From positions 35,263 through 99,262 of the forward strand of contig CALSUE010000009.1 in assembly GCA_943789455.1 (NCBI GenBank): a stretch of 64,000 nt of DNA, in the 5' to 3' direction. Shown one piece after another: positions 55,784 to 64,000 of this stretch (positions within the stretch are counted from its first letter, which is position 1; every line of letters begins with the position of its first letter). Both the position numbers and the translations under genes were made by a program. Under the pieces are notes generated by a model. The model was not told where the DNA came from and made no database searches. It saw only the letters and a program-made list of their open reading frames with translations. Origin of the DNA: an uncultured Flavobacteriaceae bacterium (GTDB lineage Bacteria; Bacteroidota; Bacteroidia; Flavobacteriales; Flavobacteriaceae).

Positions 55784-56290
55784 ATGAAGAAAATAGGAAT
55801 AATTATGTTGTTATCTTTTGTAATTGTAGCTTGTAATTCTACTAAAAAAGATGCTAATAAAGAAAATAAAATAGTTGAAAATACAACTTACAGTAGTTTT
55901 GGAGATACTATATCTACATTAGATTATTTATCATCTAATGACGCTTTATCAAATTATAATGCATTAAAATTAGGTGATACCATCAATTTCAAATTTAATG
56001 CAAACATTAAAGAAGTTTGTTCAAAAAAAGGCTGTTGGATGACACTATCAGCTGGTAATAATGACGAAACCATAATGGTACGATTTAAAGATTATGGATT
56101 TTTCATGCCATTAGATGCTGCTGGAAAAGAAGTAATTGTTGCCGGTAAGGCATTTGTAAATGAGGTATCTGTAGCAGATTTAAAACATTATGCAGAAGAT
56201 GCAGGTAAATCATCTGAGGAAATCGCTAACATTACAGAGCCTGCTATGGAATTTGCTTTTGAAGCTAATGGAGTACTACTAAAAAAGTAA
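55784..56290 (+). CDS. DUF4920-type lipoprotein
   Basis: 168 residues with lipobox Cys17 (LLSFVIVAC). The mature domain contains the signature VCSKKGCWMTLSAG with two cysteines, a later FKDYGFFMPLDAAGK and KHYAEDAGKSSEEIA, which match a conserved family of small lipoproteins (DUF4920). A metal- or redox-related role is suggested by the paired cysteines but unproven. The next gene starts 20 bases later. Confidence 0.86.
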   Translation: MKKIGIIMLLSFVIVACNSTKKDANKENKIVENTTYSSFGDTISTLDYLSSNDALSNYNALKLGDTINFKFNANIKEVCSKKGCWMTLSAGNNDETIMVRFKDYGFFMPLDAAGKEVIVAGKAFVNEVSVADLKHYAEDAGKSSEEIANITEPAMEFAFEANGVLLKK

Positions 56291-56310
56291 CAAGTACTAA
56301 CACCACATCT

Positions 56311-56973
56311 TTGAAAAGAGAAATTATAAAAACTTCAGACGGATCAACTACCATTCATATTCCTGAATGGAATGAACAATACCATTCTATTCATGGTGCT
56401 ATTCAAGAAGCTAATCATGTTTATATTAATAATGGATTAAAGTATAAATCTTCCAATGAAATCGCTGTTTTAGAAATTGGTTTTGGAACCGGATTAAATA
56501 GTTTTATGACGTTTTTAGCAACTCAAAATAAGGAATTGTTGATTGAATATGTTGGGGTAGAGGCTTATCCTATTCTTGAGGAAGAGCTATTAAAACTAAA
56601 TTATGTTGCTGAGTTAGGCGCATCCCAATTTGCTAAAATTTTTGAATCATTTCATTCGTGTTCTTGGGAGGAGAAACACCAAATTACTTCACACTTTACT
56701 CTTTTGAAGAGAAAACAATTTTTTCACGAAATAGAGGATGAAAATAAGTTTGATGTTATTTATTTTGATGCATTTGGTGCTCGAGTTCAACCAGAATTAT
56801 GGACTGAGGAAATTTTTTTAAAAATGTTTTTAGCTTTAAAATCAGAAGGTGTGTTAGTAACCTATGCGGCAAAAGGTAGCGTTAGAAGAGCCATGCAATC
56901 TGTAGGTTTTAATGTAGAAAGATTACCTGGCCCTCCAGGAAAACGTGAAATGCTACGTGCTGTAAAATTATAA
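56311..56973 (+). CDS. mnmD: tRNA 5-methylaminomethyl-2-thiouridine methyltransferase MnmD
   Basis: 220 residues of the MnmD-type methyltransferase domain: SAM site VLEIGFGTGLNSFMTFL and catalytic segment FDVIYFDAFGARVQPELWTEEIF, ending LPGPPGKREMLRA. It makes the wobble uridine modification mnm5s2U34; here there is no fused oxidase domain, unlike the bifunctional MnmC of E. coli. The start is TTG at 56311, where the family sequence (KREII, then HIPEWNEQYHSIHG) begins; no ATG fits. Confidence 0.92.
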   Translation: MKREIIKTSDGSTTIHIPEWNEQYHSIHGAIQEANHVYINNGLKYKSSNEIAVLEIGFGTGLNSFMTFLATQNKELLIEYVGVEAYPILEEELLKLNYVAELGASQFAKIFESFHSCSWEEKHQITSHFTLLKRKQFFHEIEDENKFDVIYFDAFGARVQPELWTEEIFLKMFLALKSEGVLVTYAAKGSVRRAMQSVGFNVERLPGPPGKREMLRAVKL

Positions 56974-57044
56974 TATTTCTTAGGTTTCTAAAATATATTT
57001 ATTGAATCTAAATTTCTACCTTAGTGCTTTAACAAAAAACAATA

Positions 57045-57179
57045 ATGAAGTTTCAAAGAAAATTTGGTAGGCGAAGAGCATCTAAACCTAAAAAAGGTTT
57101 GTTGTTAATTATGCTTTTAATTTTAGTCTTATTCCTATGGAATCAGGCTGAAAACATTATGGCAAGTTTATTTGATTAA
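57045..57179 (+). CDS. 44-residue basic membrane miniprotein
   Basis: A complete ORF: a strongly basic N-terminus (MKFQRKFGRRRASKPKK), one hydrophobic segment (GLLLIMLLILVLFLW) and a short acidic tail (NQAENIMASLFD). The positive-inside charge pattern predicts a single-pass protein with the basic end in the cytoplasm. It has its own ATG and lies alone between mnmD and ruvC. Not recognised as a named family; a real gene is inferred from the coherent composition. Confidence 0.7.
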   Translation: MKFQRKFGRRRASKPKKGLLLIMLLILVLFLWNQAENIMASLFD

Positions 57180-57404
57180 TCAGTCGATATATATTTAAAA
57201 ACTCCATTTTTTAAATTTTTAAAAAAACCTCATTTTTTGTTAAAAAAGGGGTAAAAACAGTGTTTTTTTACTTAAAAACATCAAAAATGCTTCAATTTTG
57301 GTCAAAATCTATTGAATTGAATTTTTAAGAAATATACTTTTTAATGAAAATTTAATCACTTAATACATAGTTTAGGAGGGCTTAACACATCCAAAATAAT
57401 TAAT

Positions 57405-57412
57405 TAAATTTG
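57405..57412 (+). promoter_or_regulatory. -7 element of the ruvC promoter
   Basis: TAAATTTG, a perfect match, 42 bases before the ruvC TTG. It may drive ruvC, hemW and the genes after it. Confidence 0.55.
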
Positions 57413-57454
57413 TGAAACGATTGTATAATTCTAAAAGTAAAAACAACATAACTT

Positions 57455-58006
57455 TTGAAGGTTGAAAAAATTATATTAGGAATTGACCCTGGAACTACCA
57501 TCATGGGTTTTGGTATCATAAAGATTGTTGGTAAAAAAATGGAATTTATACAGATGAATGAGTTGTTATTGCAAAAATATGATGATCATTATTTAAAATT
57601 AAAACTCATTTTTGAAAGAACAATAGAATTAATAGATACTTTTAAACCAGATGAAATTGCTATCGAAGCTCCTTTTTTTGGTAAAAATGTACAATCTATG
57701 TTGAAATTAGGTCGTGCTCAAGGTGTGGCCATGGCAGCGGGTTTATCCAGAGAAATACCGATTACAGAATACTTGCCTAAAAAAATTAAAATGGCAATTA
57801 CAGGAAACGGTAATGCAAGTAAAGAACAGGTAGCGTTGATGTTAAAATCATTACTAAATTTAAAATCACTTCCTAAAAACCTAGATGCTACTGATGGTTT
57901 GGCTGCTGCTGTTTGTCATTTTTATAACGCTGGAAAAATCTCCCAAGGGAAAAATTATTCTGGATGGGGAGCTTTTGTAAAACAAAACCCAAAAAAAATT
58001 AACTAA
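57455..58006 (+). CDS. ruvC: Crossover junction endodeoxyribonuclease RuvC
   Basis: 183 residues. Resolves Holliday junctions. The four acidic catalytic regions are visible: Asp11 in GIDPGTT, Glu in [10 protein letters not shown], and Asp in [14 protein letters not shown]. Length is normal. The start is TTG (57455), because the family sequence begins right there and no ATG is available. hemW follows 18 bases later. Confidence 0.95.
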   Translation: MKVEKIILGIDPGTTIMGFGIIKIVGKKMEFIQMNELLLQKYDDHYLKLKLIFERTIELIDTFKPDEIAIEAPFFGKNVQSMLKLGRAQGVAMAAGLSREIPITEYLPKKIKMAITGNGNASKEQVALMLKSLLNLKSLPKNLDATDGLAAAVCHFYNAGKISQGKNYSGWGAFVKQNPKKIN

Positions 58007-58024
58007 TATTTTCAATAATTCATA

Positions 58025-59158
58025 TTGAGCGGTATCTATATACATATTCCATTTTGTAAGCAAGCTTGTTTTTATTGTGACTTTCATTTTTCTACATCAT
58101 TAAAGAAAAAAGATGAATTAATTCTAAGTTTAATAAATGAAATAAAATTAAGAAAGAATGAGTTAAACTCTGATGTTGTAGAAACAATTTACTTTGGAGG
58201 AGGTACCCCTAGTATGTTAAATCAATTAGAGATTGATACGATCATAGATGCTGTATATGAAAACCACAAGGTAGCCTCAAATCCAGAAATTACATTGGAG
58301 GCAAACCCAGATGATTTAACTAAGATAAAACTAAAAGAATTAGCTAAAAGTAGAATTAATCGTTTAAGTATTGGTATTCAGTCTTTTTTTGATGAGGATT
58401 TAAAATTAATGAACAGAGCACACAACGCTAAAGAAGCTATAAATTGTTTAACAGAAGCCACACATTATTTTAAAAATATTTCTGTTGATTTAATTTATGG
58501 AATTCCCGGTTCATCTAACCGGCAATGGAAAAAAAATATTAACACAGTTCTTTCCTCCGGAATTACACATATTTCAAGTTATGCTTTAACAGTAGAACCA
58601 AAAACTGCTTTAGAATCATTAATAAAAAAAGGAATAATTGAAGATGTCAGTGATTCGCAAGCTCAAGAACAGTTCTATATACTAATAGAAGAACTTTCAA
58701 AACATAATTTTGTTCATTACGAACTTTCAAACTTTGCAAAAGAAGGCGCTTTTAGCAAAAATAATTCTTCCTACTGGCTAGGCAAACCTTACTTAGGTAT
58801 TGGCCCTTCAGCGCATTCTTTCGACGGCAAACAACGAAGTTGGAATGTAAAAAATAATGCGAAATATATTTCAGCTATTCAGCAAAAGAAATTACCGATA
58901 GAGAGAGAATTACTATCAATTACAGACCAATACAATGAGTATGTAATGACTGGTTTACGAACTATTTGGGGAGTATCTTTAGATAAAGTAACTAGAGAGT
59001 TTGGAAAAGAATACTGCACGTATTTACTATTACAATCAGAAAAATATAGAGCTAAAGAATTATTGTATATTGAAGACGAAAAATTAAAAGCAACTCAAAA
59101 AGGAAAATTTTTATCAGACGGTATTTCGGCTGATTTATTTAAACTCGACGTGTCTTGA
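58025..59158 (+). CDS. hemW: Radical SAM heme chaperone HemW
   Basis: 377 residues. Start TTG gives MSGIYIHIPFCKQACFYCDFHF with the [4Fe-4S] ligands Cys11, Cys15 and Cys18; followed by YFGGGTPSML, ITLEANPDDL and the family segments LSIGIQSF and HYELSNFAKEG. HemW inserts heme into respiratory proteins; it is not the HemN enzyme, which has an additional cysteine-containing motif. Overlaps the next gene by 4 bases (TTGA). Confidence 0.94.
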   Translation: MSGIYIHIPFCKQACFYCDFHFSTSLKKKDELILSLINEIKLRKNELNSDVVETIYFGGGTPSMLNQLEIDTIIDAVYENHKVASNPEITLEANPDDLTKIKLKELAKSRINRLSIGIQSFFDEDLKLMNRAHNAKEAINCLTEATHYFKNISVDLIYGIPGSSNRQWKKNINTVLSSGITHISSYALTVEPKTALESLIKKGIIEDVSDSQAQEQFYILIEELSKHNFVHYELSNFAKEGAFSKNNSSYWLGKPYLGIGPSAHSFDGKQRSWNVKNNAKYISAIQQKKLPIERELLSITDQYNEYVMTGLRTIWGVSLDKVTREFGKEYCTYLLLQSEKYRAKELLYIEDEKLKATQKGKFLSDGISADLFKLDVS

Positions 59159-59904
59159 TTACAGAAATAAAATACAACTCAAAAAAATATACAATAGATT
59201 TATCTAAACCCTTAGATATTTCTATTCCATTAAGAGATGGCAAAAATAATGTGAGTGCATGGTATCTAGAACCACCTAAAATATTTCCAGTAGTATCTGA
59301 TGATTGGATAGGTTCGGTTAAAGAAGGAGCTGATGTAAATTTTAATACTATTCATTTCAATCCACACGCTCATTGTACTCACACAGAGACATTAGGCCAT
59401 ATCACAAAAAAAGTACATTCTATTCATCAAAATTTACGACAATTTTTCTTTTTAGCAGAGGTCGTAACTATTCCGCCAGAAAAAATTAATGATGATTTTG
59501 TAATTACAAAAAAACAACTACAATATGCATTGGGCAACAAGAAAAGAGATGCTGTTGTGATTAGAACACTCCCCAATTTATCAGATAAAAAAACAATGCA
59601 ATATTCAAACACAAATCCGACATATTTGATGGAGGAGGGCGCTGTATTTTTGCGTGAAAAAGGAATTAGCCATTTGTTAATAGACTTGCCCTCTGTAGAT
59701 AAAGAGAAAGATGAAGGGAAATTACTCTCGCACAATGCTTTTTGGAATACAACAGGTAAATTACGTTTAGATGCCACCATCACTGAATTTATATATGTGC
59801 CAAATACAATTAATGATGGTACATATTTTTTAAACCTAATGGTTGCTCCCATAGAAAATGATGCAAGCCCAAGTAAACCTATCTTATATAAAATAAATGA
59901 TTAA
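59155..59904 (+). CDS. Cyclase-family hydrolase (kynurenine-formamidase-like)
   Basis: 249 residues of the metal-dependent cyclase family. The metal motif, usually HxGTHxDxPxH, appears as HAHCTHTETLGH, i.e. with Glu in place of Asp and no proline. The central segment HLLIDLPSVDKEKDEGKLLSHNAFW and IENDASPSKPILY are typical. Substrate unknown. Starts with TTG overlapping the hemW stop, so translation is probably coupled. Confidence 0.85.
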   Translation: MITEIKYNSKKYTIDLSKPLDISIPLRDGKNNVSAWYLEPPKIFPVVSDDWIGSVKEGADVNFNTIHFNPHAHCTHTETLGHITKKVHSIHQNLRQFFFLAEVVTIPPEKINDDFVITKKQLQYALGNKKRDAVVIRTLPNLSDKKTMQYSNTNPTYLMEEGAVFLREKGISHLLIDLPSVDKEKDEGKLLSHNAFWNTTGKLRLDATITEFIYVPNTINDGTYFLNLMVAPIENDASPSKPILYKIND

Positions 59905-59907
59905 AAA

Positions 59908-60840
59908 ATGAAAAAAACTTTTAGGTACTTTATTTACTCTTTGATCATTCTATCAACCTTTGCTATTGGAAATGCTATTTATGCTGATATCTCCATTGAA
60001 GACTTAAAAAATGAATATGCAAATGAGCAATCTCAATTTATTGAAGTAAATGAGATGGATGTGCATTACAGAGATGAAGGTGAGGGCTTTCCAATTGTTT
60101 TAATTCACGGTACAGCTGCATCACTCCATACTTGGGATGATTGGACTGAAGAACTAAAAAAAACCAACAGAGTTATTCGAATGGATTTACCCGCTTTTGG
60201 TATTACAGGACCAAATAAAAATGCTGATTATTCTTTACAAGCTTACACAGATTTCTTAAACTCATTTATAGATAAATTAAAGCTTGAAAAATTTCATTTA
60301 GCAGGAAACTCATTAGGGGGTAATATTGCTTGGAATTATGCAGCTGATTACCCACAAAAAGTTGAAAAGTTGATTTTGGTTGACGCAAGTGGATTGCCTA
60401 CGAACAAGCAACCTCCATCAATTTTTAAGATGGCAAAAAATCCTTTATTAAAAACCCTCTTTTTATATGTGACCCCAAAAATGTTGATTAAAAAGAATAT
60501 CGAGGAAGTATATGCAGATGATTCTAAAATTACAGAAGAATTGGTTAATCGTTATCACAAAATGGCACTAAGAGTTGGAAATAGAAAAGCTTTTATAGAT
60601 AGAGCAAAGACTGACTTTGGTCTAGATTCTGTGGTGAATATTAATAAGTTAAAGACTATTATGACCCCCACACTATTAATATGGGGAGCACAAGACTTAT
60701 GGATTCCTTTAGCTAATGGTATTCGAATGGATCGTATTTTGGTTAATTCTACATTAAAAGTATTAGAAAATTCAGGTCATGTGCCAATGGAAGAAAATCC
60801 TAAAGAGAGTTTAAAATTAATGAGAGATTTTTTAAACTAA
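59908..60840 (+). CDS. Exported or membrane-anchored alpha/beta hydrolase
   Basis: 310 residues. A hydrophobic N-terminus (FRYFIYSLIILSTFAIGNAIYA) precedes the hydrolase fold, with oxyanion motif VLIHGTAASLHTWDDW, nucleophile Ser135 in LAGNSLGGN, acid in IWGAQDLWIP and His in NSGHVPMEENP, so the catalytic triad is complete. Only 3 bases separate it from the preceding gene. Substrate unknown. Confidence 0.88.
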   Translation: MKKTFRYFIYSLIILSTFAIGNAIYADISIEDLKNEYANEQSQFIEVNEMDVHYRDEGEGFPIVLIHGTAASLHTWDDWTEELKKTNRVIRMDLPAFGITGPNKNADYSLQAYTDFLNSFIDKLKLEKFHLAGNSLGGNIAWNYAADYPQKVEKLILVDASGLPTNKQPPSIFKMAKNPLLKTLFLYVTPKMLIKKNIEEVYADDSKITEELVNRYHKMALRVGNRKAFIDRAKTDFGLDSVVNINKLKTIMTPTLLIWGAQDLWIPLANGIRMDRILVNSTLKVLENSGHVPMEENPKESLKLMRDFLN

Positions 60841-60881
60841 AAATAAATCAAGAAATTAGTATTATAAATAAAACTACATTG

Positions 60882-61838
60882 ATGAGTATAGAATGGAGAG
60901 GTGTTATGCCGGCAGTATTTACATGGTTTAAAGAGTCAAAATCCAGCTCTCTTGAAATTGACTTTGAAGCAACACAAAAACAAGCTGCAGGAATTTTAAA
61001 AGCTCAAGGAAAGGGTGGAAGTAGAATGAGCGGACTTGTCGGTTCTGGAACTCTCGGTGAGAATAGCTACCTGAACAGCAATCAACGTCTTTCCTTACTC
61101 AAATCTCTTTCTGAAGTTGCTAAAGAATACAATGTCCCTTTGATTAGCGGAGCAGCGGCAGAAACTAAGGAAGAACTTGCCAAAATTATTGAAGGCCTTG
61201 CAACAGTTGGAGTTGATACTGTCATGGTGATGCCACCTAAAACTAAGGCGATTCCTTCTGATAAAGAGATGTTCGAGTACTATGCTCTTTCTGAAGCAAC
61301 TGCAAAAGATGTAGGCATAACCATTATGCCTTATAACAATCCTGATGCAGCTGGTTATCATGCACTTTCAACTGAGCTTCTTTTAAAGCTAGCTAATCTT
61401 CCAAATGTAACTGCACTAAAAATATCAACTATTGATGTTTCAATTATTGAAACAATGATGTTAGCGAACAAAGATTTAAAGATCTTGGCAGGAGTAGATA
61501 CAGTCACTGTACATGCAGGACTCGCTGGAGCAATTGGTGGTATTACAGGTGTAGGTTGTATCTTTCCAAAAGCTAGTGTTACTATGCAAGAATACGTTAC
61601 AAAAGGAGAATGGGCTAACGCTAACAAAATTTCTCAGGCTTTAAATTCATTATCGTATCTGGATGCTCAGCCATTGCTTATGGAATATCTTAAGCTTGCT
61701 ATGGGAATTCATCATAATGATGTTGCTGGAGGACTTCGTACTCTTGGTAAAAAATTAACTCAACAGGAAATTGATGATGTTCAAGCAAGATATATTCTGG
61801 CAAAAGAAAGGCTTGAAGTACTGGACTTAATAAGTTAA
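60882..61838 (+). CDS. Dihydrodipicolinate synthase-family lyase, probably pyrroline-hydroxycarboxylate deaminase
   Basis: 318 residues of the DHDPS/NAL (beta/alpha)8 barrel: SGTLGEN in place of the STGE loop, the Tyr in MPYNNPDAAGYH, and Schiff-base Lys180 in VTALKISTID. In this gene order, followed by 2-oxoglutarate semialdehyde dehydrogenase-like and 4-hydroxyproline epimerase genes, the best fit is the hydroxyproline pathway enzyme 1-pyrroline-4-hydroxy-2-carboxylate deaminase. An upstream TTG at 60879 is adjacent to the ATG used. Genes after it are 38 bases or closer. Confidence 0.85.
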   Translation: MSIEWRGVMPAVFTWFKESKSSSLEIDFEATQKQAAGILKAQGKGGSRMSGLVGSGTLGENSYLNSNQRLSLLKSLSEVAKEYNVPLISGAAAETKEELAKIIEGLATVGVDTVMVMPPKTKAIPSDKEMFEYYALSEATAKDVGITIMPYNNPDAAGYHALSTELLLKLANLPNVTALKISTIDVSIIETMMLANKDLKILAGVDTVTVHAGLAGAIGGITGVGCIFPKASVTMQEYVTKGEWANANKISQALNSLSYLDAQPLLMEYLKLAMGIHHNDVAGGLRTLGKKLTQQEIDDVQARYILAKERLEVLDLIS

Positions 61839-61875
61839 ACCCATCAATTTGAAAAAAAACAAAAAATAAATAAGG

Positions 61876-63459
61876 ATGATTACAGGAAAAAATCACATTG
61901 GAAATCAATTGTCTGCGGAAGGAAGTAAAACCTTCAAAACGTTTGATCCTATTTCTAATATTGAAAATTCATCAATTCACTATGAAGCTTCTCAAAAAGA
62001 AATAAATGAAGCAGTTTCTTTAGCGTCTGATGCTTTTAAAGAATTCAGAACTATTTCTGGAGAGAGAAAAGCAGCTTTTTTACATGCCATTGCTGATGAG
62101 ATTTTAGCTTTAGATGATGAGTTGATTCAAACGTATTGTTCCGAAACTGGATTGCCAGAAGGACGAGCAAAAGGAGAAAGAGGAAGAACAGTTTTTCAAC
62201 TCCGTTCTTTTGCAGATTTGGTCGCAGAAGGTTCATGGGTAGATGCTACAATTGATACTTCAATTACAGATAGAACTCCTGCTCCAAAACCAGATTTACG
62301 AAAAATAAATATTCCTTTAGGTCCTGTAGTAGTTTTTGGAGCAAGTAATTTTCCATTAGCATATTCTACTGCTGGTGGAGATACAGCAGCTGCTCTAGCA
62401 GCAGGTTGCCCTGTAATTGTAAAATCGCACCCAATGCATGCAGGGACAGGAGAATTAGTAGCATCAGCGATTATAAAAGCTGCCGAAAAAACAAATATGC
62501 CAAATGGAGTTTTTTCTAATTTAAATTCAAGCGGAATAGAAGTTGGTGTTCAGCTAGTAGAACATTCAGCAGTAAAAGCTGTTGGTTTTACAGGAAGTAT
62601 TCGTGGAGGGAGAGCGTTACTAGATTTAGCAGCAAAAAGAGAAGAACCAATTCCGGTTTTCGCAGAAATGGGAAGTGTAAACCCTGTGGTAATTCTGCCA
62701 AAAGCACTTACTGAAGATGGTAATAATTGGGCAAAAACTTATGCAGGTTCAATTACTTTAGGAACCGGACAATTTTGTACCAATCCAGGATTGATTCTCG
62801 GAATTAAAAGCAAAGAGTTGTCACAGTTTATTGCTCAAGTAAGTGATGCTATTTTACAGATTAAACCTTCTGTAATGTTGCATCCAAATATTGCTGGAGC
62901 ATACGAAACAAATAAACAAAAAGCGATTTCACAATCGGACGTTGTTGTTATGGCTTCTTTTAAAGATAACACGCAAACCAATTTTGCTAGTCAAATGATT
63001 GCAACTGTTGAAGGAAAAGAGTTTTTAGAAAATTCAACATTACATCAAGAAGTTTTTGGACCATTTTCTATGGTTGTTCAATGCGAAGATGAAAATCAAT
63101 TAGAAGAGATTATTTCGCAATTAGAAGGACAATTAACTGGAACCGTAATTTCAGATGAAAATGAAGTAGCAAATTACCCAAAAGTAATTGCTGCATTACA
63201 GAATAGAGTTGGAAGAATCATTTTTAATGGAGTACCAACTGGTGTAGAGGTTTGTCCGTCTATGGTACACGGAGGCCCATATCCTTCGTCAACAGATAGT
63301 CGATTTACAGCTGTCGGAATTCACTCTATCAAACGTTGGGTTCGTCCGTTTAGTTACCAAGATTGGCCAAATGAATTACTTCCTGAAGAACTAAAAAATG
63401 AAAATCCGCTAGAGATTTCAAGATTGGTTAATAATCAACAAACAAAAGAGAAAATTTAA
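61876..63459 (+). CDS. Aldehyde dehydrogenase, probably 2-oxoglutarate semialdehyde (2,5-dioxopentanoate) dehydrogenase
   Basis: 527 residues of the NAD(P)-dependent ALDH family. Catalytic Cys301 in GTGQFCTNPGL and general-base Glu264 in FAEMGSVNPVV, with GASNFPLAYSTAGGDTAAALAAGCPV cofactor region. The GQFCTNPG form is typical of 2-oxoglutarate semialdehyde dehydrogenases. In the hydroxyproline pathway it oxidises the product of the preceding lyase to 2-oxoglutarate. The next gene starts directly after its stop. Confidence 0.88.
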   Translation: MITGKNHIGNQLSAEGSKTFKTFDPISNIENSSIHYEASQKEINEAVSLASDAFKEFRTISGERKAAFLHAIADEILALDDELIQTYCSETGLPEGRAKGERGRTVFQLRSFADLVAEGSWVDATIDTSITDRTPAPKPDLRKINIPLGPVVVFGASNFPLAYSTAGGDTAAALAAGCPVIVKSHPMHAGTGELVASAIIKAAEKTNMPNGVFSNLNSSGIEVGVQLVEHSAVKAVGFTGSIRGGRALLDLAAKREEPIPVFAEMGSVNPVVILPKALTEDGNNWAKTYAGSITLGTGQFCTNPGLILGIKSKELSQFIAQVSDAILQIKPSVMLHPNIAGAYETNKQKAISQSDVVVMASFKDNTQTNFASQMIATVEGKEFLENSTLHQEVFGPFSMVVQCEDENQLEEIISQLEGQLTGTVISDENEVANYPKVIAALQNRVGRIIFNGVPTGVEVCPSMVHGGPYPSSTDSRFTAVGIHSIKRWVRPFSYQDWPNELLPEELKNENPLEISRLVNNQQTKEKI

Positions 63460-64000
63460 ATGGCGCGTTCAATTTTTGATTGTATTGATGGTCACACTTG
63501 TGGAAACCCTGTTAGAGTTGTAAAAACGGGTCACCCACCTTTGGTGGGTAAAACCATGAGCGAAAAGCGTCAGCATTTTATTCAAGAATACGATTGGATT
63601 CGAAAAGGGTTGATGTTTGAGCCTCGGGGTCATGACATGATGAGCGGTTCTTTTTTATACCCATCACATAATCCAGAAAATGATTTTGCTATTCTGTTTT
63701 TAGAAACCTCTGGAGCTTTACCCATGTGCGGTCATGGAACGATTGGAACCATTACTATTGGAATAGAAGAAGGATTGATTCAACCTAAAATTCCAGGTAA
63801 AATAAGAATGGAAGCTCCTGCTGGTTTGGTAGAGATTGATTATAAACAAACCAACGGAAAAGTAGAATGGGTAAAACTAACCAATGTAAAAAGTTATTTA
63901 GCTGCTGAAAATTTAACAGTACATTGTCCAGATCTTGGAGACATTATTTTTGATGTTGCTTACGGAGGTAATTTTTATGCAATTATAGATCCTCAACAAA
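63460..64000 (+). CDS. 4-hydroxyproline 2-epimerase (3' truncated by window edge)
   Basis: Proline racemase family; 180 residues visible. The gene begins ATG at 63460, directly after the aldehyde dehydrogenase stop, with FDCIDGHTCGNPVRVVKTGHPP and catalytic Cys90 in LPMCGHGTIG. It turns trans-4-hydroxy-L-proline into cis-4-hydroxy-D-proline, the entry step of the pathway. The second catalytic residue and C-terminal half lie beyond the window. Proline racemase itself is the alternative, but the neighbours favour hydroxyproline. Confidence 0.9.
   Translation, partial: MARSIFDCIDGHTCGNPVRVVKTGHPPLVGKTMSEKRQHFIQEYDWIRKGLMFEPRGHDMMSGSFLYPSHNPENDFAILFLETSGALPMCGHGTIGTITIGIEEGLIQPKIPGKIRMEAPAGLVEIDYKQTNGKVEWVKLTNVKSYLAAENLTVHCPDLGDIIFDVAYGGNFYAIIDPQQ

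Noticed and set aside
1..64000. Prophage, insertion sequence, integron or toxin-antitoxin pair
   Set aside because: No transposase, integrase, terminal inverted repeats or toxin-like small gene pairs were seen; composition is uniform.

Overview
The window is an AT-rich stretch of chromosome from a member of the Flavobacteriia (Bacteroidetes), probably marine. The evidence is a T9SS type A sorting tail on a secreted metallopeptidase, a gldA gliding gene, PorV-era style outer-membrane and lipoprotein content, a DnaE with a fused proofreading domain, a K+-dependent membrane pyrophosphatase of the Flavobacterium type, absence of Shine-Dalgarno sequences, and many copies of the Bacteroidetes -7 promoter element TAnnTTTG. 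It is almost entirely ordinary chromosome: no IS element, prophage, CRISPR array or rRNA operon was seen, and there is one tRNA (Ser-GGA).

Layout. 0-7.6 kb: end of an aromatic amino acid operon (tyrA, DAHP synthase/chorismate mutase), rsgA-dtd, a YceI lipoprotein followed by a 30-residue CDGSH miniprotein, and an Lrp regulator divergent from a trans-sulfuration PLP enzyme. 7.6-16 kb: NhaC antiporter, porin, rnhB, lipB and a large secreted reprolysin-like peptidase. 16-22.2 kb: three consecutive genes (gldA, dnaE, an alpha/beta hydrolase) each carry a one-base homopolymer frameshift, which looks like sequence error but deserves checking. 22.3-32 kb: LolA-like protein, a BNR/sortilin-like exported protein, rpsP with a repeat-rich tail, rimM, tRNA-Ser, a tRNA methyltransferase, a saccharopine dehydrogenase-like enzyme and pckA.

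32.1-36.7 kb holds the most interesting unit: a tight five-gene operon of a DUF2891 lipoprotein, an Nramp-fold transporter that has lost all four canonical metal-ligand residues, and the three 5-oxoprolinase subunits pxpABC. I infer a 5-oxoproline (pyroglutamate) uptake and cleavage system in which the transporter and the DUF2891 protein have undescribed roles. 36.8-48.2 kb: a second BNR/sortilin paralogue, hppA, pdhB, etfBA behind a 26-bp perfect palindrome, a bifunctional-nuclease-like protein and a nucleoside transporter carrying an exported N-terminal domain. 48.3-57 kb: thyA-folA, small lipoproteins, an M24 peptidase, SDR, MazG-like, a PqqB-like lipoprotein, ilvE, mnmD. 57-64 kb: a 44-residue membrane miniprotein, ruvC, hemW, a cyclase-family hydrolase, an alpha/beta hydrolase, and the start of a hydroxyproline catabolic cluster (pyrroline-hydroxycarboxylate deaminase-like, 2-oxoglutarate semialdehyde dehydrogenase-like, 4-hydroxyproline epimerase) which runs off the right edge.

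Functional assignments rest on motif recognition by eye; no database search was possible. Promoters are called from the TAnnTTTG element, with a TTG -33 element where one is seen at 17-23 bases.
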